Assembly (NCBI GenBank): GCA_030549335.1
Contig: CM060197.1
Span: 21,588,501 to 21,652,500, forward strand
Direction: 5' to 3'
DNA: 64,000 nucleotides
Source of the DNA: Pontederia crassipes
Lineage: Eukaryota; Streptophyta; Magnoliopsida; Commelinales; Pontederiaceae
The translations under genes and the position numbers were made by a program. Every line of letters begins with the position of its first letter. The stretch's first letter is position 1. This document shows positions 45,021 through 55,653 of this stretch, piece after piece. Under the pieces are notes generated by a model. It was not told where the DNA came from. It did no database searches and saw only the letters and a list, made by a program, of their open reading frames with translations.

Positions 45021-46044
45021 GTGGCTGTTCACTGCGCCCTCTCTCTCCTGCCTATGTGATCCTGTCTGCGATTATTCGTGACCTCACTGTTCGCCGCCTA
45101 CAGCCCTAGCTCGTGCTATTCATTCCTGCAACCGCCGCTCGCGTCATTCGCCCTTACAACCATTGCTGACCTCCTGCTGCCGTCTGCCCTTCCTTTCTAC
45201 TGCTGCCGGTATGCCCTCCCTTGCTCCCTCTTTCTCTACATCTTTATGACTGTTTGTGCCGTATTCGTCCTCTCTGTTGACGACTCTTTGCATCGCCCTC
45301 CCTCCCTCTTTTTTTCCTGTGTTTGCAAACAGGGGAAGCTCCCATGGTCCCTCCCTCGTACTTTGTTTGCGGCTCCATCTGGTTGTTATTTGTTCATTAA
45401 TTAGTGATTTAGTGTGTTAAAACTTACAATATAATGGTTAGATATGTTATTTTGTATGAACTTGGTTGATGGTTTGATGATTTTAAGTTGAAAATTCTTC
45501 TTCATCTTTAAAAAATGCTGGTCTGTGCTAATTAATATATAAAATATTTTTCTGGTAGAATCGGCCGTGTCGTGTTACGTGTATACGATTTCGTGTTTTC
45601 CCGGCTGCTCCGTGTCGTGTCCGTTTTACGTGTTTGACAACACTGCCTCCGACAGTCAGCCAGGAAGTTTTCATCACTGCAATGTGATTGACCCAGCAGC
45701 ATTCTACAGCCAGGAAGGTTTAAAATAATTCATTTATGAAAGAGAAGAACTATTTGGCTCTGCTTTATTTTATACAATGGACCATCGCTGGACACCAGCT
45801 CAAGCCATGACTAGTGCCTCCTACCTTCCATTACGTAAATCCCATATGAGAAACGGATTTGAATTTCTATATGGTCATGGCACTCCGCCTATGTTTTATA
45901 GCCGGTCCCAAGCCCGAATAAAGGAGGAGGGTTGTGTTAGGCCCCGACAGCCAGCGTAAAACCCTGTCGAATCTCATGAACATGGATCAACGAATATAGC
46001 GTCGTATGATCCATGTAGCCGACCGCACCTAGTGGGATAAGGCT

Positions 46045-46075
<31 letters not shown>

Positions 46076-49000
46076 ACGGCACTCCATCTCCATATGGATG
46101 GCTACATGGTTATGGTACTCCATCTCCATTGTTCAAATAATGATAGCAATCTTTTTAAAATTATTGAATTCAAAGATATTGAACATCTGCATAATGGTTT
46201 GCAAATTGCAAACCATATAAAATACCTAATGAATATAAAGAAAAAAATTTATATCTTTTTTTTAGGGGAAAAAGGTTGATTAACCAGAATGTTAATCATC
46301 CATAAAAATTATATCTTCCAGTTGATAATGCAGCTAATAATTGTGCTGCACAATTTGTAATCGAAAGATTGAATCTTCCATTACATGAACATCTTTTTCA
46401 TCAAAGATGTGCATGTCATATCATTTACTCATGTGTTAAAAAAGGTTAAGTGATTGTTCGCGTACTCATAGTTTCAACTTCAAATATACGTCTTTCTAGA
46501 CCTAAGGGGCAACAATATAAAAAGATTTCATTTGTTATAATCTTACACGTAAAAAATCAAACTTGGATGTACCTACAAGAAGGAATAGTACATATGATAT
46601 GCTCAAAGGATTCATTACCCTTAGAGGAGTAATATCAAATATACATCATTATGGACCTAAGGGCAACAATATGAAAAGATTTGTCATCATTGTAATTTTA
46701 TATATAGAAAATTAAACATTAATGTAAGCACAAGATGGAATGCTACATATGATATGCTTAAAGCATGTGTTCCATTTAGACAAGAAATTGATAACTATAA
46801 CTTGACACATGCAGTTTCAAAATTGTTGCAAGTTCTGTATAATGCCACAATAGAATTATCTAGCATTTACTTATCCACTGCACATGTATTAAATTAAACA
46901 ACTTAATGAAATGACAATTTCTTTTAATGACAAACGTGAATTATCACGAGTTTTCTAAAATTATTTAATGGACATTAAAATTTTAGAATCTTGAGGTGAA
47001 TTGCCTCTCATTGGAGTTTTCGCAATGATGTGGGGTCCTAGATCGAATGGGATCTAGTCCTAATTCGTATATGGTATATGAAGGTAACTTAAATTGTTTT
47101 CCTAATAATTATATTAGAAGTCATCCTGAACTAAATACTAATGGTTTCCTTAATCTGGATTATGATTATGAAAACGTAATGATTGAATTATATGATATTT
47201 ATGAAACAAAGTTTGGTGTAGATAGATCAGAAGGACATTCTTCATCACATCCACCAATAGTTTCTAGACATTTTGACAATAAATCAATTTTTTTATTCAT
47301 GCCTTCTATTAGAGGGGGCAGTTGAGCAAGAGTCGGTGTGAAGGAGGATCCTCTTCAGCAAGCACTTCTTATACCTTTTAGAGCGAAATAGGAGTATTAA
47401 CCAAAATTGTGTTAACCATTTAAAACCAGAAGCCCCTTCTTATAATGAACTACAAGACTATATATCACACCCAAATGAATGTGAAATTGATATTGATGTT
47501 TTGACCTGGTGAATATCAAATAGTCATGTGTATCTTGTACTTTCTACCTTAGCTCTGGATTTTTTTTTTTTTGAAACGATAGCTCTGGATATTTTAGTTG
47601 ATCAAATGTTTATGGTTGCGTCGGAACAATGTTTTTCTGCATGCTCAACTATCTTAAACAAAAGAAGGAATAAAATGAGCTCTAGATTGTGCCGTTTGTA
47701 TTATCCTATTAAAAGATTGGTATGATGCTAATGATAGAACACAAGGTCAAGAATCCTTATTGTCATTAATGAATCATGATGACGATGAAAATGAAATATC
47801 CCCTACCTCCGCATATAGTTTCAACAATTTTTTTATTATAATTTAATTAGTTGCAATTTTGTAATTCATTTATTTTATGAACATATAGGACTCTCATGGA
47901 TGTAGGCAAAAACCGAACAATGTAAATCTTGGCATCTTTTACTATCTTTACTATATTTTATATTACATAGTATGCATATTTTTATTGTCACTGAAAAAAC
48001 TTATTAACTAATTAAATAATGATTGCAATATAGAAATATTGGTTACTTAGTACTTACTAGTTACTACAGTAGTACTTAGTTACTAGATATCTATAATCTA
48101 TGTATTAAAAACTATTAAGACATAAACATATGTATAAAACTTATACATTTACGCTATATAGACTTATACTCTTATAGTGACATACTGACATTATATCAAA
48201 AATGTTATACTATTAATTTTTTTTCTTATAGACTACTCCTATTTATATATCTTTTGTATATGATGGCAGTGTCAGGGGAAGCAATTTTATAAATTTCTTT
48301 CTTTATAGATTAGCATATGGATGAATGTAAGCCTTTAACAGTTATCCTTTCCATTCTCAAAGAACTTAAAATGAGATAATAAAGGATAAGAACATTATTA
48401 AAAATTATTGTAAACCATCAAAATCCCTAATCATGCTTTCTTAAATATGTATGAGCTGTCCTCTTTTATGCTTTGTAGGGTTAAACATCTTCATTTCATG
48501 TTCTCAACATTAAATAGCAACCAAAAAAATTGGAAGGCCAAATATTCTTTTCCTCTCCCCTTTTTTTCATTTACGATGCTCCAAATGCAGCATGCAGAGG
48601 ATTGCTTCTCTTCTCATACTCGCATTCTAAGAGTATTCTCAACAAAGGCATTTACCATTGTGTTAAGATCCACAAGCTACAATTATTCTGGAGATATAAC
48701 ACATGGTGACCTATGCCTCATCTCAGCGACCTGCAGTCCTCCTGTGTACAATCAAAATTTGCCCTACCCGTGGAACTGAAAACTGATTGAGCAGTTGCCC
48801 GTGTAGGAATCAGACCTCATAGTTGTTCAATTAAAGAAGCAAACATAGATTATAGTGAACTCAATTTTAGTAAGGTTGAGGGGCTCCCAACAGGTGAAGA
48901 ATTCTGCTCAATCTTGAGCTATTCTTATAGCATGCCTTCACGCCCCTCCCATGGGTCCACTCGACGAGCCCTTTGTTAAGCCTCGTCCAGCCCCAGGCTC

Positions 49001-49689
49001 GTGATGACCATGGTGGTCATCTACGATCCATAAAACTAAATGCATTGTGCAGGCAGAACGCTGAATCCATCGATCTATGCAAGTAATCCGTAGTGGCAAT
49101 GTTTTATAATTGAAAGACAAAAAGATCAATCATCTGAAGCAAACCAAAACGGCAACACGGCAACGTTTCCACTAACGGAGATTCCTCACTTCTGGACAAG
49201 CACAAGTTACCCATGATAGGATCGATGAAAAAGACAAAAACAAAAAAGGAACGCAAAGGAAACGAGCGCTTGGAAACCAGATCAGCGGAGACAGAGAACC
49301 AAACCTCCGAAAACGATCAAGTACATAACCAGGAACGAAAGTAACACAGAGTGATGCATATATAGAGAGAGAGAAGGAAAAAGGAGGCGCATACCACGCC
49401 AGAGGCGCTGGTGGTGGTAAAGGTGAGCTTCTGGTCACTGGTGTAGCCCTTCGTCAACAGATCTATCCGTTTCCCCAGCCGCCAAATCGGACAACGACAA
49501 CAACAACGAGAAGGAGAAGAAGAATAAGATGAAGAACGGCAACATCATGAAACATAGGAATCTCAGAAATGCGCACAGATTACAACAAAGAGGATGCAGA
49601 AAGGTCGGCATCGGGAGATTAGGAGAAGGAAGGAGGAAGAAACCTTTGGCCTTGCCGCCGATCCCGGTGAAGAGCCCTGGTCCGTTCAT
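42327..49689 (-). CDS. VDAC: Mitochondrial outer membrane porin VDAC, 6 exons, 275 aa
   Basis: Join complement(49644-49689, 49395-49462, 43171-43281, 43005-43091, 42717-42925, 42327-42633): 828 bases, 276 codons with stop, all junctions GT/AG. It starts MNGPGLFTGIGGKAKD; further marks are LTFTTTSASGV, AVKKGGL, VYKYKNTVFDVKIDADSN, PVVELSGTIGANGIAFGAEA, GGQYAVDPETTVKARFNN and LVQHELKPKSFLTISTEV near the end. This is the full porin_3 length for plants: an N-terminal helix, then a beta barrel that lets metabolites such as ATP/ADP cross the outer mitochondrial membrane. The third residue is Gly, where many plant VDACs have a short K-G-P-G start. Intron 2 is 6113 bases and packed with transposons. 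Exon sequences show no break. Confidence 0.95.
43909..44504 (-). pseudogene. LINE 3' end: reverse-transcriptase zinc-binding region and poly(A) tail
   Basis: The minus-strand frame 44406-44101 encodes LTCGICHDVDENIEHLFFQC and LWAIWLQRNRVVFHGG, the zf-RVT domain that ends plant L1-type LINE ORF2. Below it the strand ends in a poly(A) (T run at about 43909 on the plus strand). The upstream part is cut at 44512 by a hAT element, and LINE-like sequence may resume at 45654. It sits in VDAC intron 2, same strand as the gene. Confidence 0.75.
44536..44565. repeat. Perfect 30-bp palindrome in the hAT element
   Basis: The 30 bases from 44536 (GACTCGTAGAATCGT and its reverse complement) read the same on both strands, 23 bases from the element's left end. 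A candidate transposase-binding or cruciform site. Confidence 0.95.
44963..45016. repeat. (CT)27 microsatellite
   Basis: 27 uninterrupted CT units within the hAT element. Confidence 0.95.
45890..46075 (+). mobile_element. Au-type SINE, plus orientation, in VDAC intron 2
   Basis: Runs from about GTTTTATAGCCGGTCCCAAG through GAGGAGGGTTGTGTTAGGCC to GGGATAAGGCTTTG and a (TTG)9-10 tail. It shares most of its length with the SINE at 36869-37009 but extends further 5'. GGCACTCC at about 45878 and 46078 may be the target duplication. It is antisense to VDAC. Confidence 0.85.
46256..46302 (-). mobile_element. Truncated LINE-tail insertion (~47 bp)
   Basis: A T run followed by AGGGGAAAAAGGTTGATTAACC is like the tail of the LINE at 43909. 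A near-duplicate AAATTTATATCTT/AAAAATTATATCTT flanks it, inside the hAT transposase remnant. Confidence 0.55.
46310..47830 (+). pseudogene. Decayed hAT transposase
   Basis: Plus-strand pieces in family order: VDNAANNCAAQFVIERLNLP and FHQRCACHIIYSCVKKG (46322-46446), VSTRWNATYDMLKACVPFRQ (about 46722-46790), FGVDRSEGHSSSHPPIVSRH (about 47210-47270), then the dimerisation region with YISHPNECEIDIDVLTW, LVDQMFMVASEQCFSACSTI and KDWYDANDRTQGQESLLSL (47445-47765). These blocks match plant Ac/DAYSLEEPER-type transposases. Stops and at least two frameshifts separate them, and a 30-base in-frame insertion lies at 47561-47590. It is antisense to VDAC in intron 2. No terminal repeats of its own were found. 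Confidence 0.8.
47550..47590 (-). mobile_element. 20-base LINE-tail insertion with 10-11-bp target duplication
   Basis: TAGCTCTGGAT occurs at 47550-47560 and 47580-47590. Between them is only a run of 12 T followed by GAAACGA, the end of a retroposon tail. It adds 30 bases in total and keeps the hAT frame. Confidence 0.75.
47831..49394. other. Remaining VDAC intron 2 sequence
   Basis: AT-rich to about 48900 and more balanced near exon 2. No supported gene or mobile element boundary. Confidence 0.45.
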
Positions 49690-50985
49690 GGCTGCTGCTC
49701 CGCTCCTCCTGCCGCTGCCTTGAGAAAGAAGAAGAGGTGGGAATGGAGAGAGGACAAGGGACAGTGTGGTTTTGATCCGAGGGTTTATGTAGGAAACAAA
49801 ATGGGGTGGGAATAAAAGGAAAGTAAATACTTGACATATTTTTTCATACAAAAAAAAAGAAAATATTATAAACTCCCTTTTATCGTATATATTCTGCTAA
49901 TCCATAATTAAAATAATATGTGGGAATTTTATAATAAATATAAGCCAAATATCTCATGATATATATACTATATTACTATATACTTGGTAACCTATACATT
50001 TTCCCATCTTATAAAGAGATTAAAGGGGATTGATCGCTTCCAAAAGTTACAAAATAGTATAAATGTTTATATATGTATATACGAACTTATGAGAAACATA
50101 TGTAAATATTTCATGGTGTATATAACTATACTGTTTATATATAAAAACCAGTTTTATTCTTTTTTTTTTCATCTTATATACAAATTAGACGGGGATTGGT
50201 GTTGGTGAGTTCGAAAGGTTGCGTGGGCCGTTGGGCGAGGGTTCAGAAAAGAGTACCGGGTGGTGCGAAATCAAATCAACGGACGGATGGAGGAAACGAG
50301 AGATCGGACGGATGAGGTAAGAGGATCGGGAGTAAAAGGTAGCGTTTCGGTGCGGGCGATGCTAATTTGACTTTGGGCAATAATAATAGGGAAGAATCAG
50401 GTATACATGATTTCACAAAAAAAAATGTATCTGGCGAATAATGCAATTGAAAAATAAAAAATATACAAAATAGAGTAAAAAAAAAAGATGTCGTGGAATC
50501 GAATGCGTTGATTGTATTGGTAGAATGGGCCGCTTCGTGCATTAAAATTGGAATGGGCCCACAAAAACCCGATGACTGCTTTGTTTTCAATATAAAAATA
50601 TAACTCTTTTCTTCTGTCATTATGAAATTATTATAATTAGGGAGAAATGTGTTAGCGCAAGCTAAGATTTGTTCATCCTAAAATTGAAAAGCTAGATGAC
50701 GTTAAGTTCTTATAACAAAAGAAGCTGATCTTTAAATACATTTTAATAACTGCATAACATGTATGTTAAAGACCAATCGTGTGAAGTAGTTGTATGGTAT
50801 CCATGTAGTTGCATGGGTTTTCGAAATATATAAATCATAATAGAAATGTCTATCATAAAATATAAAACAAAAACAGAATTAAGCTTACATGCCTAGAATG
50901 ATTGCTCTATTTATAAACAATTTTATTATCAAAAGGTTTTTTTAGAGAAAATATTATGACCATCATAATTTGTGATTATCATCCC
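49690..50985. other. VDAC 5' UTR, promoter side and AT-rich intergenic DNA
   Basis: A GA/CT-rich leader (49720-49760 on the minus strand) precedes the VDAC start. Farther out no gene is seen. Confidence 0.45.
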
Positions 50986-50987
50986 TA

Positions 50988-51089
<102 letters not shown>

Positions 51090-51382
51090 ATAATGAACAT
51101 GTACAAGTGTACAGTCTTGATCAGCAAAAGAAAATGTAATAATGTCTTATTTGCTTATCAAAAGTTTGCTTAATCCCCTAATACTAATCCTTCGACTAAT
51201 TTATCATTAAAGATTCAGTGTGGGAATAAGGATGCGCATCATCACTTGAAGATCGAGAGGTCATGAGTATTTATTTTTAATCTTTAATTTTCTTGCATTA
51301 GGTCGAGACTTCCTTCGTAATAAAACAAATTCAATATTGTAACCATCAGCGATTTGGTTCTCCTCAACTATTCGTGGAATAT

Positions 51383-52770
51383 CTATACTATATTAAAAGT
51401 AAAGAAGTTTTCAATGAGAGGATGACATTTGACATGACAATATGATGCCGTGTGTCCTTAAGAAAATATATCATATCTTATAATGTAAAATAATGTGTAA
51501 AGTAATTAAAATATGATTAAAACGTGGTAAGAGTATAAATAACTAACAATTATAGTTATAATATGAAATAAATATGTGGATAATAGTTGTATAGTAATAA
51601 AAAATTTAAATTAAATTAAATATTAATATATATGTTATCAATTATGTTATATTGTTCAATCACTTATACTCATTAAAAAAAATCTATATCAAAATATTAT
51701 TAAATCTATCTATCTATCTATATATCTATATCTATATATTATTAAAATCTATATATTATTAAAGGGGAGAGTGACACTTGGCATAGCCATGTGTTGACAA
51801 GTGTCCAAGTAAGAAAACTTTGTTATAATTATCTTGATTATTTTATTTCTAAATAAACATATACAAAGATAATATTAATTCATTAAAATAATAAGTTCAA
51901 AGATTCATTAACTATATAATTTATAATTTTATTTGTAAAAGTGGATAATAACTATCCCTAACCGTCCAATAGACATAATGGTGTTTGATTATAAATAAGC
52001 TTTAGTATTATGGAAGCATGAAGAAAAAGATATTTCGTAAATACATTAATTTGTTACCTACCCCTCAAGCAACCATTGATTAAAATTAAATATTTATCCA
52101 TTTTTTGATAGATTGTTAGTATTCTGGAATCTATTAAATAAATAATATTTTAATAATAGTATATAGTCTTACTTTATTTCTATATACTATAATGAGGGGA
52201 TAGTAAGCATGAAGAAAATGAAATTTGGTATATACATTAGTTCGTTACATACTCTCAAACAATGATTGAATAAAATTAAATATTAATCCATTTTTTATGA
52301 ATTGTTAGTAAGCATGGAGAAAATACTATTAGGCAAATATATAAATCAATCACATGTCCTTAAACAATAATTAATTAAAATTATAATACTAATCTATAAT
52401 TTTAGTAGATAGTTAGTAACTATATATTAGGTGGTTATTTAGCAACCGTCTCCTTCATCCTTCTTAAATATGTAGTGCCTTTCTTATAAATACCATGATG
52501 AAATCAACTTAAATTTATGTTCCTCCATATTCTTTCTTCCTGCAGGTGAGATTATTTCTTCTGGTGCATTTTTTTAGTTTGCTATGTAATTATTTCTTTT
52601 TTTATCTTTAGAAATTAATTAGCCAATATGTATTCATTTATTATTTACCTAATTAATTCAATTTTTATCTCATTAATATATAATCATATTTTAGATGTTT
52701 CATGCTTATTATATGGCTCATTTTCATAATTACGTTATATGGCTTATTTTTTTAACAGGATCCCACTAAT
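51383..52770 (+). mobile_element. Helitron-like AT-rich modules
   Basis: Two related starts, TCTATACTATATTAAAAG at 51383 and TCTATATATTATTAAAGGGG at about 51743, are each followed by GAGAG, a GACA-TTGRCAT block and GTGTCC. Such A/T starts beginning TC are seen in plant Helitrons. Further on are CTTATAAATACC (52484) and a TTCCTGCAG|GTGAG / ACAGGATCCCACTAATCG arrangement that looks like a small leader, but no RepHel frame. The 3' CTRR/hairpin was not located. Confidence 0.3.
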
Positions 52771-53139
52771 CGAAAGGTACATAATCTTCACATTATTTCT
52801 TTTTTTGTTGAGTTTTTTATGCCTATTTTCTTAGTAATTTTATGTACATATATTCGGGTTTGAGTTTTTATGCCTATTTGGTATAGTCTACGCATTCTTT
52901 ATTTTCTTTCTATGGGATTTTTTGGGGTAATATGAAGGTTAAGATCTAAATATTTTATGATACGAAGGATGTGTTTGGGGAAAACGCTAAGATCACATAA
53001 TGATGTGCTTTAAATGTTTTATGATCTTCTCATGTTCCAAAGGCTTATAGATCAACACATGGTACTTTATGATTTGATTGTACATTTTAGGTAAAGATTT
53101 TATCTCAAAAATCTAAAATATTGAGTCAAAAATGGAGAT

Positions 53140-54900
53140 TTTTGGATATTGTCACGACCGTGATCATTTTCGGTCACAATCATGACCAAGAGAATGTGGA
53201 AAGAAAGAAATAATGGTTTTGCGTCATGCCAATGAAACCGTGTTTCACGATCATGACAGGAGCTCTCATGATTTGATGTCTCATGTTACAACCATAAATG
53301 GAAATGTCACTCATAAATTTGAGTTTTATGGTCGTGATACAAAAGTTACGAGTGTGAAATCAATGTCACCACCCATTTGATTGTTAGGGGCGTGACTTTC
53401 CAAGCACGACCTATTACCTTTAAAATCATGATCCATTACTTTCAAATCAGGGGTGTAATATCCTTGCACTTGCGTAGGATATCATCCGCTTTAAACTTTG
53501 GCCCGCACGATTTTACCAAAACGCACCCTACCAAATCAAGATCATGCTACTATATATATCCAACATCTCTCCTATAACTTGTGCATGTGGGACTAATCTA
53601 AGGCATGCCTCATGCATCCTTCACCCTAGAGGACTTTACGTCCTCGTCGAGTGATTGCACCCTACTAGGTTCACGTGAAGTGACTCTGATATCATATATA
53701 ACATTCTCGACCAATATGTGATATTATCCACTCTAGGCTTTAGCCCACACGATTTACTCAAAACATGTCCTACCAAATTAAGGTCATGTCAACATATCCT
53801 CTTCGTAGGCTTCAAATCTATGCTCTAGGGATACTTTTTCAGGTATGTTTCTGTTCCCTTTTATAAATATTCTCATCCTCCAAAGGAAGAAACTGAAAAT
53901 CTATTCGTGAAATGGATAAAATTTGCCTTCAAATCTCCTAATTGCTCGTTGTCACGGCCGTGATAGTATCTGTTACCTTTAAGATATGTTCGGCTTTGAA
54001 CTTACTCTCATGACCGTGATAAGAGACATCATGGCTGTGATCGAGACGTTTCAGAATTTCCAAAGATTTACACGCGCTCGTGGCCATGAACACGGTGGAA
54101 CAACCATGGATAGAAGCACGATCATGACACCTAGAGTCACGACCGTGACCGTGCATCAAGTGGGATGCTTGAGTGGAACGATCGTGACAAAATGTGAAAC
54201 GACTGACGCAGAATATTTGCCGTAGTTGCGTTTTGATTTTTTGCAATGAAATTATCCAAACTTAGGTAGAAATCAAATATTAAAAAACTTTTATAAAAAT
54301 AATTCAATTCTCTCCTTTCTTAACCACAAACTAATGCATGATTTTTTGTGCATCACTTTCTTTCCTCCTTGTTGGCGATTGTAAAGGGGCCTTGATGAGC
54401 TCCCTGTTGCTGCCCTGTGAGCTAGGGTTAAAGGAAGTGAGAGAGTGAGTTGAGTGGAAGCCTCCTCTTGTTGTTGTCGTGAGTTCCCTTGGTGAGCTGA
54501 GAGGGAGTGAGTTGGGGAAAGGAGAGAGGGAAGTTGCGGTGCTATGGGCTGGGGAGTGGGGTAGCAAGGTCAGAGTGGTGAGGGAAGAGAAACGGGAGGA
54601 GGATTTATGGTTTTCTATGTTGTCTTATTCCAATGGACAAAATGGCCCTCCAACTATCCTCACTTTTTGGGGTATTATGGTCTAAGATTTGACCTTTTTG
54701 CTAAAGGACATTTATAACCATAAGATGCCTTTACATTTAAGGATATTTTAGTACATTTATCAATAAGAGTTTTTGCTCTTTTGTATTCTTTTTCTCTTTT
54801 TCTAAAAGACTTAATTTTTCATTCAACGTAAGGGTATTTTCATCCATTTTAATTTTATGGATTTTACATCCTTCCTCGAATTTTCTTATTTAGGTTATGA
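53140..54900 (-). mobile_element. Gypsy-type LTR with repeated CACGGCCGTGA motifs
   Basis: Motifs TCACGACCGTGATC, TCACAATCATGACC, TCACGGCCGTGATAG, TCATGACCGTGATAAG, TCACGACCGTGACCGTG, ACGATCGTGAC and others recur in two clusters (53150-53400, 53945-54190). It lies downstream (minus orientation) of a gag fragment at 55212-55640 and is read as the 3' LTR of that element. Ends are not defined. Confidence 0.4.
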
Positions 54901-55211
54901 ACATAACCCCAATGTCACTCTAATCTTTGACATTTAACACACTTCAGTTGCGCACTCTAACCTCGGTGAGGTTAATAAGTTTGATGAATTGAGTCATGTC
55001 TTACCTTTGGTTCTATGGACCTATGCCCAATGCTTCTAACTTCTCACCACATGCTTGTTTAGTTATTAAGTTTACTATATTAACTTTCTTTAACTAATTT
55101 TCACTCTCTTGGATAATCTCCTTATGTCTATTGTTGTAATCTTCTTTTTAACTATTTCATTTTACTCTACCACCATCTTTCCCATGCACTATAACTAACT
55201 TATAAGGTTAA

Positions 55212-55640
55212 CTAAATGGTAACAATGGATACCTTGAAGTTCATCATATGCTTAGCGAGTTCCTTCAACTTGTGTAGTAAAAGTTTGCTCCGATGTGCTT
55301 GGAGGATTGGTATCTCGATTGCTTCCACCTCGGAGGCTCTTATGCTTTTCCGAACAATCTCTCGCATAGTGATCCGCCTTTTCGTGTTGTAAATATGTCC
55401 CGAGCTTCCAGCAACAATCACCTTGATGAAACTTTCCACAATAATGACATTGTCTCATATCCCTATGTGATACATCTCTCATGAGAGACTTGTAGGGTTT
55501 GTTCCTTTGACCTTTTCCGTTCCCTTGTTTTTCCATCTTCTTTAGCATACATTGCATTTTTCGGGGCATTCCTTGACGTGATATCCTTCCCTTCCACAAT
55601 GGAGACATGCTCCCGCCTTCCAATAGCATTCTCCTCCATG
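55212..55640 (-). pseudogene. Ty3/gypsy gag fragment with broken zinc-knuckle region
   Basis: The minus strand has CHYCGKFHQGDCCWKLGTYL and a following HEKADHYARDCSE, which look like two CCHC zinc knuckles of gypsy Gag (the second partial), then Ser/Thr/Gln-rich sequence. The start is cut at about 55640, where the Athila LTR begins. No protease or RT is found below it before the LTR-like region 53140-54900, implying internal deletion. Confidence 0.65.
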
Positions 55641-55653
55641 ATGTTTACTGCAA

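Larger units (their letters stand above)
44505..45653. mobile_element. Non-autonomous hAT element with 8-bp target duplication
   Basis: Body 44513-45645 (1133 bp). The ends are CAAGGTTGTCAAA and, on the minus strand, CAGTGTTGTCAAA, hAT-type inverted repeats. CCTCCGAC flanks it exactly at 44505-44512 and 45646-45653, the 8-bp duplication of hAT insertion. It carries no transposase. Inside are a perfect 30-bp palindrome (44536-44565), repeated GGAATCGCGTTTC-type blocks to about 44660, and a (CT)27 run. It split a LINE tail within VDAC intron 2. Confidence 0.92.
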
